NCBI GenBank assembly: GCA_023228825.1
Contig: JALOAL010000012.1
Location: forward strand, 1-64,000
From: Dehalococcoidia bacterium
Lineage (GTDB): Bacteria > Chloroflexota > Dehalococcoidia > UBA2979
Direction: 5' to 3'
DNA length: 64,000 nt
Shown: positions 7,514 through 15,061 of the stretch, piece by piece
Layout: each line of letters opens with the position of its first letter
How positions within the stretch are numbered: the first letter of the stretch is position 1
The notes under the pieces: model-generated
The model's database searches: none
What the model saw: only the letters and a program-made list of their open reading frames with translations
What the model was told of the DNA's origin: nothing
Program-made: the position numbers and the translations under genes

Positions 7514-8776
7514 TTGACATTCGTCATCACGGACACGTGCATCGATGTGATGGACCAGTCCTGCGTCGCGGTCTGCCCTGTGGACTGTATCCACTTCGAA
7601 GAGGGCAAAGACCGGATGCTCTACATCAACCCGGTGGAGTGCATCGACTGCGGAGCGTGCCAGCCGGCCTGCCCCGTGAGCGCCATCTTCCCGGAGGCTG
7701 ATGTCCCGGAGGCGCAGGCGAAGTACACCGATATCAACGCACTCTGGTTCGAGGATCCGGACGCCGCACGCACCCAGGTCGGTGACGGCGCGGGTGCGCC
7801 CGCTCCGGCCGCAGCGCCCGCCGCGTCCAGCGAACCGGAGGGCGCGGCCGCCGCTCCCGCAGGGGAACCCGCCGCCGAGACCGCCGCAGCCACCGAGGCC
7901 GCGGCGTCGCCTCAACCAGCGGCCGCCGCAACTGCCGCCGCTCCGGCCGCTCCGGCCGCCGCCCCCGCGGAGGAGGTAGCCGTCGCAGCCGCAGCGCTGC
8001 CGCGGGTGCGCCAGGTGACCGCCGTCCGCGACGCGCGTGCGCCCGAGGTGTCCCAGTACCGCCTGCCCTCCGCGTTGCCGGTGGGCCTCCTCGCCGCGCT
8101 CATGGTGTCGCTGTACGCGATGTTCGTCTTCCCCGGCCCGACCGTGGCCACGGTGGAGTGGGCGGCGGATCTCTTTGCCGCCGTCCGCATCGACAACGGC
8201 GGCCAGGTGGGGCTGACCGTGCTGGCGCTGGCGCCGCTGGTGCCGGTCCTGCTCATCCTCCTCATCGCCACGCAGGTGCCGGTCTTCAACCTGTTCGCCG
8301 CCTCCCACGGCCGCCGGATGCACACGTGGCGGGAGAGCGGCGTGTGGTGGCGCCCGAACGAGGAGTCGCGGCGCTACAACCTGGCCCAGGTGGTGCAGCA
8401 GATTGCGCGCGACCGCTTCAGTTTCCCGAACGACGAGAACCCGGACCTGCAGACGTACGTCAACCTGCCGGAACCCAGCATGGGCGTGGAACTCCGAGGC
8501 TCGGGCGACAAGATCTTCCCGGACATCGTCACGCTGGAGCACCCCGGCTTCCTCCCGGTGGCGATCGCTCAGGTGGAGACGAAGGAGACCATGACCCGCG
8601 AGCAGGCGACACACGTCTGGGCGGCGCTGGAGAACAAGGACTGCCCGGTCTACCTCTACGTGCCGGCCGGCATGTTGGGCGTGGCGCGCGACCTGGCCAC
8701 ATCCGTGGGCATGAAGAACGTGAAGTTCCGCACCTGGCGCTGGAGCCCCGGCGGTATGATCGTCCAGGAGGCCTAG
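7514..8776 (+). CDS. 7Fe-type ferredoxin fused to a two-TM segment and a PD-(D/E)xK-like domain
   Basis: 420 residues in four parts. Residues 1-80 are an FdxA-type ferredoxin with Cys9, 17, 21, 25 and Cys43, 46, 49, 53, arranged for one [3Fe-4S] and one [4Fe-4S] cluster. Residues 90-165 are an Ala/Pro/Glu-rich linker. Residues 184-207 and 230-255 are hydrophobic membrane segments. Residues 290-420 form a globular domain with FPD (335-337) and ETK (355-357), spaced like the PD-(D/E)xK nuclease-fold signature, followed by a helix and YLYVPAG. The TTG at 7514 is chosen because ferredoxins of this type begin M-T-x-V-I-T-D. The ferredoxin assignment is secure; the nuclease-fold reading is inference. 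Confidence 0.85.
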   Translation: MTFVITDTCIDVMDQSCVAVCPVDCIHFEEGKDRMLYINPVECIDCGACQPACPVSAIFPEADVPEAQAKYTDINALWFEDPDAARTQVGDGAGAPAPAAAPAASSEPEGAAAAPAGEPAAETAAATEAAASPQPAAAATAAAPAAPAAAPAEEVAVAAAALPRVRQVTAVRDARAPEVSQYRLPSALPVGLLAALMVSLYAMFVFPGPTVATVEWAADLFAAVRIDNGGQVGLTVLALAPLVPVLLILLIATQVPVFNLFAASHGRRMHTWRESGVWWRPNEESRRYNLAQVVQQIARDRFSFPNDENPDLQTYVNLPEPSMGVELRGSGDKIFPDIVTLEHPGFLPVAIAQVETKETMTREQATHVWAALENKDCPVYLYVPAGMLGVARDLATSVGMKNVKFRTWRWSPGGMIVQEA

Positions 8777-8842
8777 CCCTCCGCGGGCGGCAGCCTCGCA
8801 TCGACGTATCGAGGCGCCTCGGCAGACTCAATCGCTGCGACA

Positions 8843-8877
8843 CAGGACGGCCCCGGCAATTTGCCGGGGCCGTCCTG
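8843..8877. terminator. Bidirectional terminator hairpin
   Basis: Perfect 17-nt inverted arms CAGGACGGCCCCGGCAA and TTGCCGGGGCCGTCCTG separated by one base (effectively a 16-bp stem with a 3-nt loop) between the convergent ferredoxin-fusion and aldehyde dehydrogenase genes. Confidence 0.85.
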
Positions 8878-8934
8878 CGTCTGGCGCACTGTGCTGTGCG
8901 GGGAGGGGGCGGGCGGGGGAGAGCCCGCACATGA

Positions 8935-10416
8935 CTAGTTCAACTTGATGTGGATCGCCTTCGTCTCCAGGTACTCGTTGACGGCGTCCGGCCCCAGTTC
9001 GCGGCCGATACCGCTCTGCTTGTAGCCGCCGAACGGCATGTTGGAGAGCCCAGAGGCGCTGTATGCGTTCACGAACACCTGGCCCGCGCGCAGCCCCTTC
9101 GCCACCTTGAACGCCACGTCGATGTCCTTGGTCCACACGGCGGCGGAGAGGCCGTACATCGTGTCGTTCGCCGTCTTGATCACCTCGTCCACGTCGTCGA
9201 AGGAGATGACCGAGAGCACGGGGCCGAAGATCTCCTCCTGGGCGATGGTGTCCGAGTTGTCGACCTGGTCGAAGATCGTGGGGGCGATGTAGAGGCCCTG
9301 CGCCAGGTCCGCCTCGGTCAGTCGCTCGCCGCCGGTGACCAGGCGGGCTTCCTGCTTGCCGCGCTCCAGGTAGCCCATCACGCGGGCGAGTTGCGCCTCG
9401 TTGACCACCGGCCCCATCGCCGTCTTCGGATCCATCGGGTCGCCCACCGGCATCTTGCGCGCCATGCCGGCCAGCGTCTCCACGAACTCGTCGTGGATCT
9501 CGCGGCTGACCAGCAGGCGGCTCGCCGCAGAGCACACCTGCCCGGCGTTCATGAAGATGCCCGTGAAGGCATTCTGGGCGGCGGCCTGGATGGGCGCGTC
9601 CGGGAACACGATGTTGGGCGACTTCCCGCCCAGTTCCAGGGAGACCTTCTTCACGTTGTTCGCCGCGGCTCGCATGACCGACTTCCCGGCGGCGGTGGAG
9701 CCGGTGAAGGCCACCTTGTCCACCAGTTCGGACTGCGCGAGGTGCTGGCCCACCAGCGCGCCGTTGTCGGTCTCGCTGGTCACCACGTTGAACACGCCGT
9801 CCGGCAGGCCCGCCTCGGCAAGTACTTCCGCCAGGATGAGGGCGGCCCACGGGGTGTAGTGGGACGGCTTCGCCACGATCGTGCACCCGGCGGCGATGGC
9901 CGGGCCCGCCTTCCAGCCCAGCAGCATGAGCGGGAAGTTCCACGGGGTGATGAAGGCCACCACACCCACCGGCTCGTGGACGATCAGGCCCACGGCGCTC
10001 GGTACCTGCTGCGTGATCGCGTCGCCGCGCAGGTCCAGCGCCTTGCCGGCGTAATACTCGAAGACGTTGGCCGTGGCGTACGCCTCGCCGCGCGCCTGCG
10101 AGATCGGGCGGCCGAGTTCGGCCGAGATGCTCTGCGCTACGTCGTCTGCGCGGCGACGGAGGATCTCCGCCGCCTTGTTCAGGATCGCCGCACGGTCCGA
10201 GGCGCGAGATGTGGGCCACGAGGTCTCGTCGAACGCCTTGCGGGCCGCGAGGATGGCGCGCTGTGCGTCCTCCACGCCGCCGTTCGCGTAGGTGGCAATG
10301 ACCTTGCCCGTGGCGGGGCTGGTGCGGTCGAAGGTGGCGCCGGAGGACGCGTCCTCCCACTGGCCCCCAATGAATTGCTGATGGCGGCGGACCGTCGTCG
10401 CTTCTGCGGTGGTCAA
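8935..10416 (-). CDS. NAD(P)-dependent aldehyde dehydrogenase
   Basis: 493-residue ALDH superfamily enzyme oxidising an aldehyde to its acid. The glutamate motif LELGGKSPNIVF, the catalytic Cys region NAGQVCSAASRLLV, the cofactor-binding ITPWNFPLML and EEIFGPVLSV are all present and length is normal. The start is TTG at 10416, preceded by GGGAGG with 5-nt spacing; the upstream in-frame ATG at 10503 would swallow the promoter. The promoter (10466-10494) carries a palindrome in its spacer, suggesting repressor control by a regulator encoded elsewhere. Substrate unknown. Confidence 0.95.
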   Translation of the reverse strand: MTTAEATTVRRHQQFIGGQWEDASSGATFDRTSPATGKVIATYANGGVEDAQRAILAARKAFDETSWPTSRASDRAAILNKAAEILRRRADDVAQSISAELGRPISQARGEAYATANVFEYYAGKALDLRGDAITQQVPSAVGLIVHEPVGVVAFITPWNFPLMLLGWKAGPAIAAGCTIVAKPSHYTPWAALILAEVLAEAGLPDGVFNVVTSETDNGALVGQHLAQSELVDKVAFTGSTAAGKSVMRAAANNVKKVSLELGGKSPNIVFPDAPIQAAAQNAFTGIFMNAGQVCSAASRLLVSREIHDEFVETLAGMARKMPVGDPMDPKTAMGPVVNEAQLARVMGYLERGKQEARLVTGGERLTEADLAQGLYIAPTIFDQVDNSDTIAQEEIFGPVLSVISFDDVDEVIKTANDTMYGLSAAVWTKDIDVAFKVAKGLRAGQVFVNAYSASGLSNMPFGGYKQSGIGRELGPDAVNEYLETKAIHIKLN

Positions 10417-10465
10417 GACAGCCTCCCTGGTTGGTCTTGTTCGTCTTGCACGGATATGCACGACG

Positions 10466-10494
10466 ATATCACACACGTACAGGCTGTATGTAAA
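10466..10494 (-). promoter_or_regulatory. Aldehyde dehydrogenase promoter with palindromic operator
   Basis: Minus-strand -35 TTTACA (10489-10494), exact 17-bp spacer, -10 TGATAT (10466-10471). A 17-bp palindrome ACGTACAGGCTGTATGT (10475-10491), with 8-nt arms and one mismatch, fills the spacer. This is the geometry of a TetR-like repressor site; the regulator is not in the window. Confidence 0.65.
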
Positions 10495-10512
10495 GCGCCA
10501 CATCCAGGGTCG

Positions 10513-11268
10513 TCAGGGAATCGCGCTGATTTCGCCGGACTTCAGGACGTTCTTGAGCGCCTCGCGCTTGCTGAGGCGACTCAGACGCTCGCGGTTCGCC
10601 TCCACGTAGCGCACCACCCCGCCCGGGTCGCGCCACGCAACCTGGCGCAGCGCCCAGCCGATGGCTTTCTGGATGAAGAACTCACCACCCACGGCGGTGC
10701 CCGGCAGGTTCGCCTCGATGCAGGCGTAGAGCAGGCGCAGGTCGGTCTCGTCCTTGCGCTGCAACTGGCTGAGGATCGCCGCCCGCCGCTTCCACATCGA
10801 CGCGTCCGAGGCCCACGCCCGCATCTCGAGGGCCATCCAGGCTGGGTGCGCCGCGTGCAGGCCGCCCAGCAGGTGGCCGGCGACGGTGTCGACCACGTCC
10901 CACCACGCCGCGGTCACAACGAGTTCCTCGTACACCTCCAGCGCGCGCTGCTCCCGGGCGTGGGCGCGATAGTGCCGGTGGTCGGCCAGGGCGACCGCCG
11001 CGTACCACTCCTCGCGGTGGCCGCCCTCACGGAAGAGGGCGAGCACGGTGTCGCGCCAGGTGTCGTAGTCCGCCAGGGGGTGCCGAGGGAAGACGTCGCG
11101 TTCGATGGCCGCGACAGCCGGGGCGGGCACGCCGTGGAAAGGGACCGCCGACTTCATGTACGTCTGCATCCGTACCGCGCGTTCCGGGTCGCCCTGCGCC
11201 ACGAGGGCCGCCCGCAGGTCATCGATCAGCCCTCGATGCGCGCGCGGGAGGTCGCCGGTCGCGGTCAC
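10513..11268 (-). CDS. AlkD-like DNA alkylation repair protein
   Basis: 251-residue HEAT-like-repeat protein of the DNA alkylation repair (AlkD) family, whose members excise or recognise alkylated bases. The N-terminal MQTYMKSAVPFHGVPAPAV segment is the family hallmark, followed by helical repeats with WWDVVDTVAGHLL and the FFIQKAIGWALRQ helix. The start GTG at 11268 overlaps the stop of the DUF488 gene (GTGA), so the two are translationally coupled; the longer upstream frame is a shadow. Functionally fits with the neighbouring DinB-fold gene only by fold name, not by proven repair role. Confidence 0.9.
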   Translation of the reverse strand: MTATGDLPRAHRGLIDDLRAALVAQGDPERAVRMQTYMKSAVPFHGVPAPAVAAIERDVFPRHPLADYDTWRDTVLALFREGGHREEWYAAVALADHRHYRAHAREQRALEVYEELVVTAAWWDVVDTVAGHLLGGLHAAHPAWMALEMRAWASDASMWKRRAAILSQLQRKDETDLRLLYACIEANLPGTAVGGEFFIQKAIGWALRQVAWRDPGGVVRYVEANRERLSRLSKREALKNVLKSGEISAIP

Positions 11269-11669
11269 GTGGAGGGCGCCTCGGGTGGGAGGGCGCCGGC
11301 GAGGTGCTCGCGGATGAGCGCGGCGAGGAGCGAGCGATGGCACTGCTCGTCCGAATGCGAACTGCACAGGAGCGTGACGCCGGTGGCTTCCGCCATGCGC
11401 GCCGCCCACGCCAGCAGGTTCCGACGCTCCAGCACCTCGGCGCGGTAGCCCTCCGCGAAGTCGTCCCAGGACAGGCCCTCGTGGAGGTACCGGTTGAGCA
11501 GGTCGTTGGAGGGTCCGAGTTCGGGCTCCCACTGGTCCACCGAGCCCTTCGCCACGCCTCGCGGCCAGCGGCGCATGATCAGCAGGCGAGGGTAGGGCTC
11601 GTCCGGCGGGTGGTACACGGAGCCGAGGGCGATGCGAGGCGCGTCCGGCGTGCTCTCAGGCGCGGTCAT
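11265..11669 (-). CDS. DUF488 family protein
   Basis: 134 residues with the DUF488 core: LIMRRWPRGVAKGSVDQWEP near the middle and the terminal TLLCSSHSDEQCHRSLL segment, where cysteines and histidines cluster. Function of this family is not established. The ATG at 11669 has no Shine-Dalgarno and lies 6 nt downstream of TAGCAT, which overlaps the stop codon of the preceding DinB gene. Its stop overlaps the start of the AlkD-like gene. Confidence 0.85.
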   Translation of the reverse strand: MTAPESTPDAPRIALGSVYHPPDEPYPRLLIMRRWPRGVAKGSVDQWEPELGPSNDLLNRYLHEGLSWDDFAEGYRAEVLERRNLLAWAARMAEATGVTLLCSSHSDEQCHRSLLAALIREHLAGALPPEAPST

Positions 11670-11675
11670 GTCCCG

Positions 11676-11681
11676 ATGCTA
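11676..11681 (-). promoter_or_regulatory. -10 element TAGCAT of a leaderless promoter
   Basis: Minus-strand TAGCAT, 6 nt before the DUF488 ATG at 11669. The first three bases are also the stop codon of the upstream gene, so chance cannot be excluded. Confidence 0.35.
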
Positions 11682-12728
11682 CGCCTCCACGGGCGGGGCG
11701 GTAGCGGCCACGTGCGCGAGTTGTCCCGGCATCCCGAGATCGGCCACCCCGTACAGGGAGGCGTGCGCCATCATCTCGCCGGCGTGGGCGAACTGGTGGC
11801 CGGCGCTGCGCGCGATCTGTGCGCCCAGGCTGCTGGGCGTGCCTCGCCACTCCATGGGTTGCGCGGCGGCCTGCGGGGTGAGTGTCTCGAGCCACGGATG
11901 GGCGGCCGAGACGACGTCGCGGTACGCGTCCCGCGCGGGCGCCCAGGGCGGGGCGCCCGCGGTCGCCGGATCTGGTGTGGCGGCGAGGAGGAGTGAACTG
12001 GAGCCCAGGGCCTGCCCCGCGACGTTGCACACGCGGTCCTCCCGGCCGGCGAGATGGATGAGCGTCTCCGCGACGGCGTTGAGGCGGTCCATCGCCCCCT
12101 CCGCCGCCGGCGTCGGCGTGACTTGCGCCGCGCGCTCCACCTCGACGTAGCCGTCACGCAGGAGCGCGGCGACCACGGGGCCCGAGGCGTCGTCCGCTGC
12201 CGTAGGCGCGCCCGAACGGACGAGGGCTCCCGGCAGTCCGAGGTCGCCCGCCGCCATCAGCGACGCGATCACGCTGAGTTCGCCGGCGTGCACGTAGAGG
12301 TGGGCGACGGAGCGGGCGACCATGTAGACACGGCTGGTCGGCACGTTCGCGAAGGGGGTGCCGCTCAGGTCGGCCGGGCCCTGCAGATGCTCCCACGAGG
12401 CTTCGGTAACCCACCGCGCGGTGCGTTCTTGCACGCGCACAAACGCGTCGCGCGCCTCGGAGAGGGGATAGGCGGGCTGAGGCTTGCCCTCGCGATAGGC
12501 GGCGATCATCTCGTCCTGCGTGCGTTCGGCCCACGGCTCCATGGACTGCCCGGCGGCGTGGCGTTCGATCCACGCGTCCATGCCGCTGGCGATGTGGGCG
12601 ACGATCCAGCCCGGCGCGTTCAGAGCGCCGATGGGCCCGCCCTGCCCGGGCGCCGGGACGTGGTCCACTGCCTCGAGGAACGCGTCCTGCGCGTCCAGGA
12701 AGAGCCGCGTGAGCAGGTTGTCAGCCAT
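11679..12728 (-). CDS. Protein with two DinB-fold domains
   Basis: 349-residue soluble protein made of two related four-helix DinB/YfiT-type metal-binding domains. The first has His45, His143 and His147 (HLYVHAGE); the second has His225, His311 and His315 (HQFAHAGE). The segments after each pair, GDLGLPGAL and ADLGMPGQL, show the internal duplication. Such domains often act as thiol-dependent transferases or detoxification enzymes; the name does not imply DNA polymerase IV. The ATG at 12728 has no Shine-Dalgarno and follows TACACT by 6 nt. Lies upstream of DUF488 by 9 nt. Confidence 0.85.
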   Translation of the reverse strand: MADNLLTRLFLDAQDAFLEAVDHVPAPGQGGPIGALNAPGWIVAHIASGMDAWIERHAAGQSMEPWAERTQDEMIAAYREGKPQPAYPLSEARDAFVRVQERTARWVTEASWEHLQGPADLSGTPFANVPTSRVYMVARSVAHLYVHAGELSVIASLMAAGDLGLPGALVRSGAPTAADDASGPVVAALLRDGYVEVERAAQVTPTPAAEGAMDRLNAVAETLIHLAGREDRVCNVAGQALGSSSLLLAATPDPATAGAPPWAPARDAYRDVVSAAHPWLETLTPQAAAQPMEWRGTPSSLGAQIARSAGHQFAHAGEMMAHASLYGVADLGMPGQLAHVAATAPPVEA

Positions 12729-12734
12729 GGCGCG

Positions 12735-12740
12735 AGTGTA
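12735..12740 (-). promoter_or_regulatory. -10 element TACACT of a leaderless promoter
   Basis: Minus-strand TACACT, then CGCGCC, then the ATG at 12728 of the double-DinB gene. No Shine-Dalgarno. Confidence 0.5.
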
Positions 12741-12770
12741 CTCCCGGATGCGGCCGGTGCAGCGAGAAGG

Positions 12771-12998
12771 CTATGCCGCGCGGCGGGCGGAGAGCCCGCG
12801 GGCCGTGGGGTGGCTGGGGAGTGGCGGTAGGGCCCGGCGGTACGGGGTGCGCACGCGGGTGGGCGGCGCCAGCCGCGGGAACGAGGCGGGCGAGAGGATG
12901 GGAGCGCCATGCTCCTCGAACGAGCCTTCCAGGAACTGCCGGAGCAAGACGAGCCCCAGCGCGCCAATCGTGATCCCCAGCACCATCGTGAGCAGCAT
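12771..12998 (-). CDS. Small single-pass membrane protein under a predicted SOS promoter
   Basis: 75-residue protein: an N-terminal hydrophobic segment (MLLTMVLGITIGALGLVLL, residues 1-19) long enough to span the membrane, then a short acidic patch and a Pro/Arg-rich tail. No family recognised. ATG 12998 is chosen because GGGGG precedes it by about 6 nt; a GTG at 13022 would add eight residues. Its promoter (13068-13096) contains a perfect GAACRNRYGTTC box in the spacer, so it is probably induced by DNA damage. Small single-pass proteins under LexA control in other bacteria (YneA, SidA) block cell division; that role here is inference. Confidence 0.65.
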   Translation of the reverse strand: MLLTMVLGITIGALGLVLLRQFLEGSFEEHGAPILSPASFPRLAPPTRVRTPYRRALPPLPSHPTARGLSARRAA

Positions 12999-13040
12999 TG
13001 CGATCCCCCGTCCGCCGTACACGCCTCCGGAGGCAATGTA

Positions 13041-13052
13041 GAACAGATGTAC
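13041..13052. promoter_or_regulatory. Second, imperfect SOS-like box
   Basis: GAACAGATGTAC differs from GAACRNRYGTTC at one position. It lies just downstream of the predicted transcription start of the small membrane protein gene, where a second LexA dimer could add to repression. Confidence 0.4.
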
Positions 13053-13067
13053 GCTCCGAACAGGGAA

Positions 13068-13096
13068 AAGTTAGAACGAGCGTTCTGATGTGTCAA
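13068..13096 (-). promoter_or_regulatory. LexA-type SOS promoter of the small membrane protein
   Basis: Minus-strand -35 TTGACA (13091-13096), 17-bp spacer and -10 TAACTT (13068-13073). The spacer contains GAACGCTCGTTC (plus strand GAACGAGCGTTC, 13074-13085), matching the Gram-positive LexA/DinR consensus at every position. The overlap of box and core promoter is the classic repressed-promoter arrangement. Confidence 0.75.
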
Positions 13097-13142
13097 CTGC
13101 CGGTGGCACACGGGTCTGCCGAGGTAGACGCAGGGCGGTCGC

Positions 13143-14465
13143 CTACCCGAGGGGCTGGAGGGCTTCCTGTCCGCCGAGGTAGGGCCTCAGCACGGGCGGC
13201 ACCTCGATGCTGCCGTCTTCGAGTTGGCCCGCCTCCAGCAGCGCCGCCACCACGCGCGGCAGGGCGAGGCCGGAGCCGTTGAGCGTGTGCAGGAAGCGGA
13301 CGCGACCGTCCTCGCCTCGATAGCGGAGGTTGGCGCGGCGCGCCTGGAAGTCCACGAAGTTTGAGACGCTGGAGACCTCCAGCCACTCCCCGGCCCCGGG
13401 CGCCCAGATGTCGATGTCGTAGGTCATGGCGGAGGCGAAGGTCAGGTCCGCGGAGGCGAGCCGGAGGACGCGGTACTTCAGGCCCAGCGCGCGCACCACC
13501 TGCAGGGCGTCCTCCAGGATGCGTTCGAGCGCGGCCCAGGAGTCGGCTTCATCCGTGAACTGGACCATCTCCACCTTGTCGAACTGCCAGCCGCGCTTGA
13601 TGCCTCGCACCTCCCGCCCGGCGCTGAACTGCTCGCGACGGAAGCAGGGCGTGTACGCGGTGTGGCGGACGGGCAGCGAGGCCTGCTCCAGGATCTCGTC
13701 GCGGTACATGTTGGTCACGGGCACCTCGGCCGTGGGGACGAGCCACAGGTCCGTGTCCGCCGCGTGGAACATGGTGTCCGCAAACTTCGGCAACTGGCCC
13801 GTGCCCACTAGCATGTCCGTGCGCACCAGGAACGGCGTGTAGACCTCCTCGTACCCCTGGCGCCCGTGGGTGTCCAGGAACCACGCGATCAGCGCGCGCT
13901 GCAGCCGCGAGCCGTCCCCGCGCAGGATGTAGAACGAGGATCCCGAGAGTTTCGTCCCGCGCTCGAAGTCGATCAGGCCGGACTCCTCGCCCACTTCCCA
14001 GTGGGGCTTGAGCGCGGCCTCCGTCTCCGGCAGCGCGTGCTCCGCGAGCGGCAGCGGCGGGTCGAAGCGATGCTCGGTGCCGGCCGCCGCGTCGCCCTCC
14101 AGGATCACGACCGCGTCCTCCTCGCCGCCCAGGGGCACATCCGCGTGCGGCATGTTCGGCACCTGGAGCAGCAGCGAGTCCAGCGACGCCTCCACCTCGC
14201 GCAGATCCGCCTCCAGGCCGTCCAGGCGGCCCGAGACGGCGCGCTGCGCCTCGATCAGGCGCTGGCGTTCGTCCTGATCCTTAGCCGTGCCAATCGCCTT
14301 GCTGGCGTCGTTGCGATCCTTGCGCATCTCTTCGACCTGCTGGATGAGCGAGCGCCGACGCTCGTCGGCCACCAGGATCTCGTCCAGGGGCGCAGAGGTG
14401 CGGCGGTCCGCCAGCATGCGGCGCACCTCGTCAGTGCGTTCACGGATCACCTGGATCGAGAGCAC
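13143..14465 (-). CDS. serS: Seryl-tRNA synthetase
   Basis: 440-residue class II synthetase charging tRNA-Ser with serine. It has the N-terminal two-helix coiled-coil arm (about residues 25-105) that grips the long variable arm of tRNA-Ser, motif 2 around FRREQFSAGREVRG and motif 3 NGSGLALPRVVAALLE. The start is GTG at 14465 with GGGGAGG 5 nt upstream. Preceded on the same strand by a nudix gene 40 nt away. Confidence 0.97.
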   Translation of the reverse strand: MLSIQVIRERTDEVRRMLADRRTSAPLDEILVADERRRSLIQQVEEMRKDRNDASKAIGTAKDQDERQRLIEAQRAVSGRLDGLEADLREVEASLDSLLLQVPNMPHADVPLGGEEDAVVILEGDAAAGTEHRFDPPLPLAEHALPETEAALKPHWEVGEESGLIDFERGTKLSGSSFYILRGDGSRLQRALIAWFLDTHGRQGYEEVYTPFLVRTDMLVGTGQLPKFADTMFHAADTDLWLVPTAEVPVTNMYRDEILEQASLPVRHTAYTPCFRREQFSAGREVRGIKRGWQFDKVEMVQFTDEADSWAALERILEDALQVVRALGLKYRVLRLASADLTFASAMTYDIDIWAPGAGEWLEVSSVSNFVDFQARRANLRYRGEDGRVRFLHTLNGSGLALPRVVAALLEAGQLEDGSIEVPPVLRPYLGGQEALQPLG

Positions 14466-14505
14466 GTGGCCTCCCCTGCTGTCGTGCGCGCCTCGGCCTG
14501 ACCCG

Positions 14506-14985
14506 CTAGCGGGCCGCCGAGGCGACTCGTTCCGCCTCGATCGCCGCGAGGCTGAGTTCGCGGACGTCGTCGTTCAGGTCGGTGGCGGCGCGGATGGCCG
14601 CCTCGTCGAACCAGCGCCAGCGCATCTCCTGCGGCAGCACCGGGGCCGCCTCCACCGCGCGGGTGAAGTAGATGAGGTCGATGTGCTGGTGCGGCTCCGC
14701 GAGTTGCCCGTCGCCGTTCACGATGTCGTAGACCGCGATGGTCGCCGGCGCCGCCAGTTGCGGCGGGTGCGAGTACTCGAAGCGCGGAGCCCCCGGCAGG
14801 GACAGCACTTCGGCCTCCAGGCCCGTCTCCTCGCGCACTTCGCGCAGCATCGCCTGGACCGGATCCTCGTTCGGTTCGATGTGCCCGCCCGGCGGCAGCC
14901 ACATCCCGAACTTATGCCAGTGCAGCGCCGTCCGCCCCGCATGCGAGACGAAGCCCGTGACCGTGAAGTGCCGCTCCATGGACAT
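14506..14985 (-). CDS. NUDIX hydrolase
   Basis: 159-residue pyrophosphohydrolase of a nucleoside-diphosphate-linked compound. The complete nudix box is present: GGHIEPNEDPVQAMLREVRE followed by ETGLEAEV. The N-terminus MSMERHFTVTGFVSHAGR is typical of this family. The ATG at 14985 has no Shine-Dalgarno and follows TACGCT by 7 nt; the longer frame upstream is proline-rich shadow. Substrate cannot be deduced. Confidence 0.9.
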   Translation of the reverse strand: MSMERHFTVTGFVSHAGRTALHWHKFGMWLPPGGHIEPNEDPVQAMLREVREETGLEAEVLSLPGAPRFEYSHPPQLAAPATIAVYDIVNGDGQLAEPHQHIDLIYFTRAVEAAPVLPQEMRWRWFDEAAIRAATDLNDDVRELSLAAIEAERVASAAR

Positions 14986-14992
14986 GGCCGCG

Positions 14993-14998
14993 AGCGTA
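14993..14998 (-). promoter_or_regulatory. -10 element TACGCT of a leaderless promoter
   Basis: Minus-strand TACGCT followed by CGCGGCC and the nudix ATG at 14985. Confidence 0.4.
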
Positions 14999-15061
14999 CC
15001 GCCCCCCCATGCCGGGCGCACCCGTGCGAGCCCCCGCCACGCTCCTCGGCACCCTCGCGTC

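Noticed and set aside
8950..11448. 832-codon plus-strand open frame across aldehyde dehydrogenase and AlkD-like genes
   Set aside because: Antisense of two well-supported genes; composition is typical of GC-driven shadows.
11679..12728. DinB as DNA polymerase IV in an SOS cluster next to the LexA box
   Set aside because: The protein has the unrelated four-helix DinB/YfiT fold with His triads, not a Y-family polymerase, and has its own promoter.
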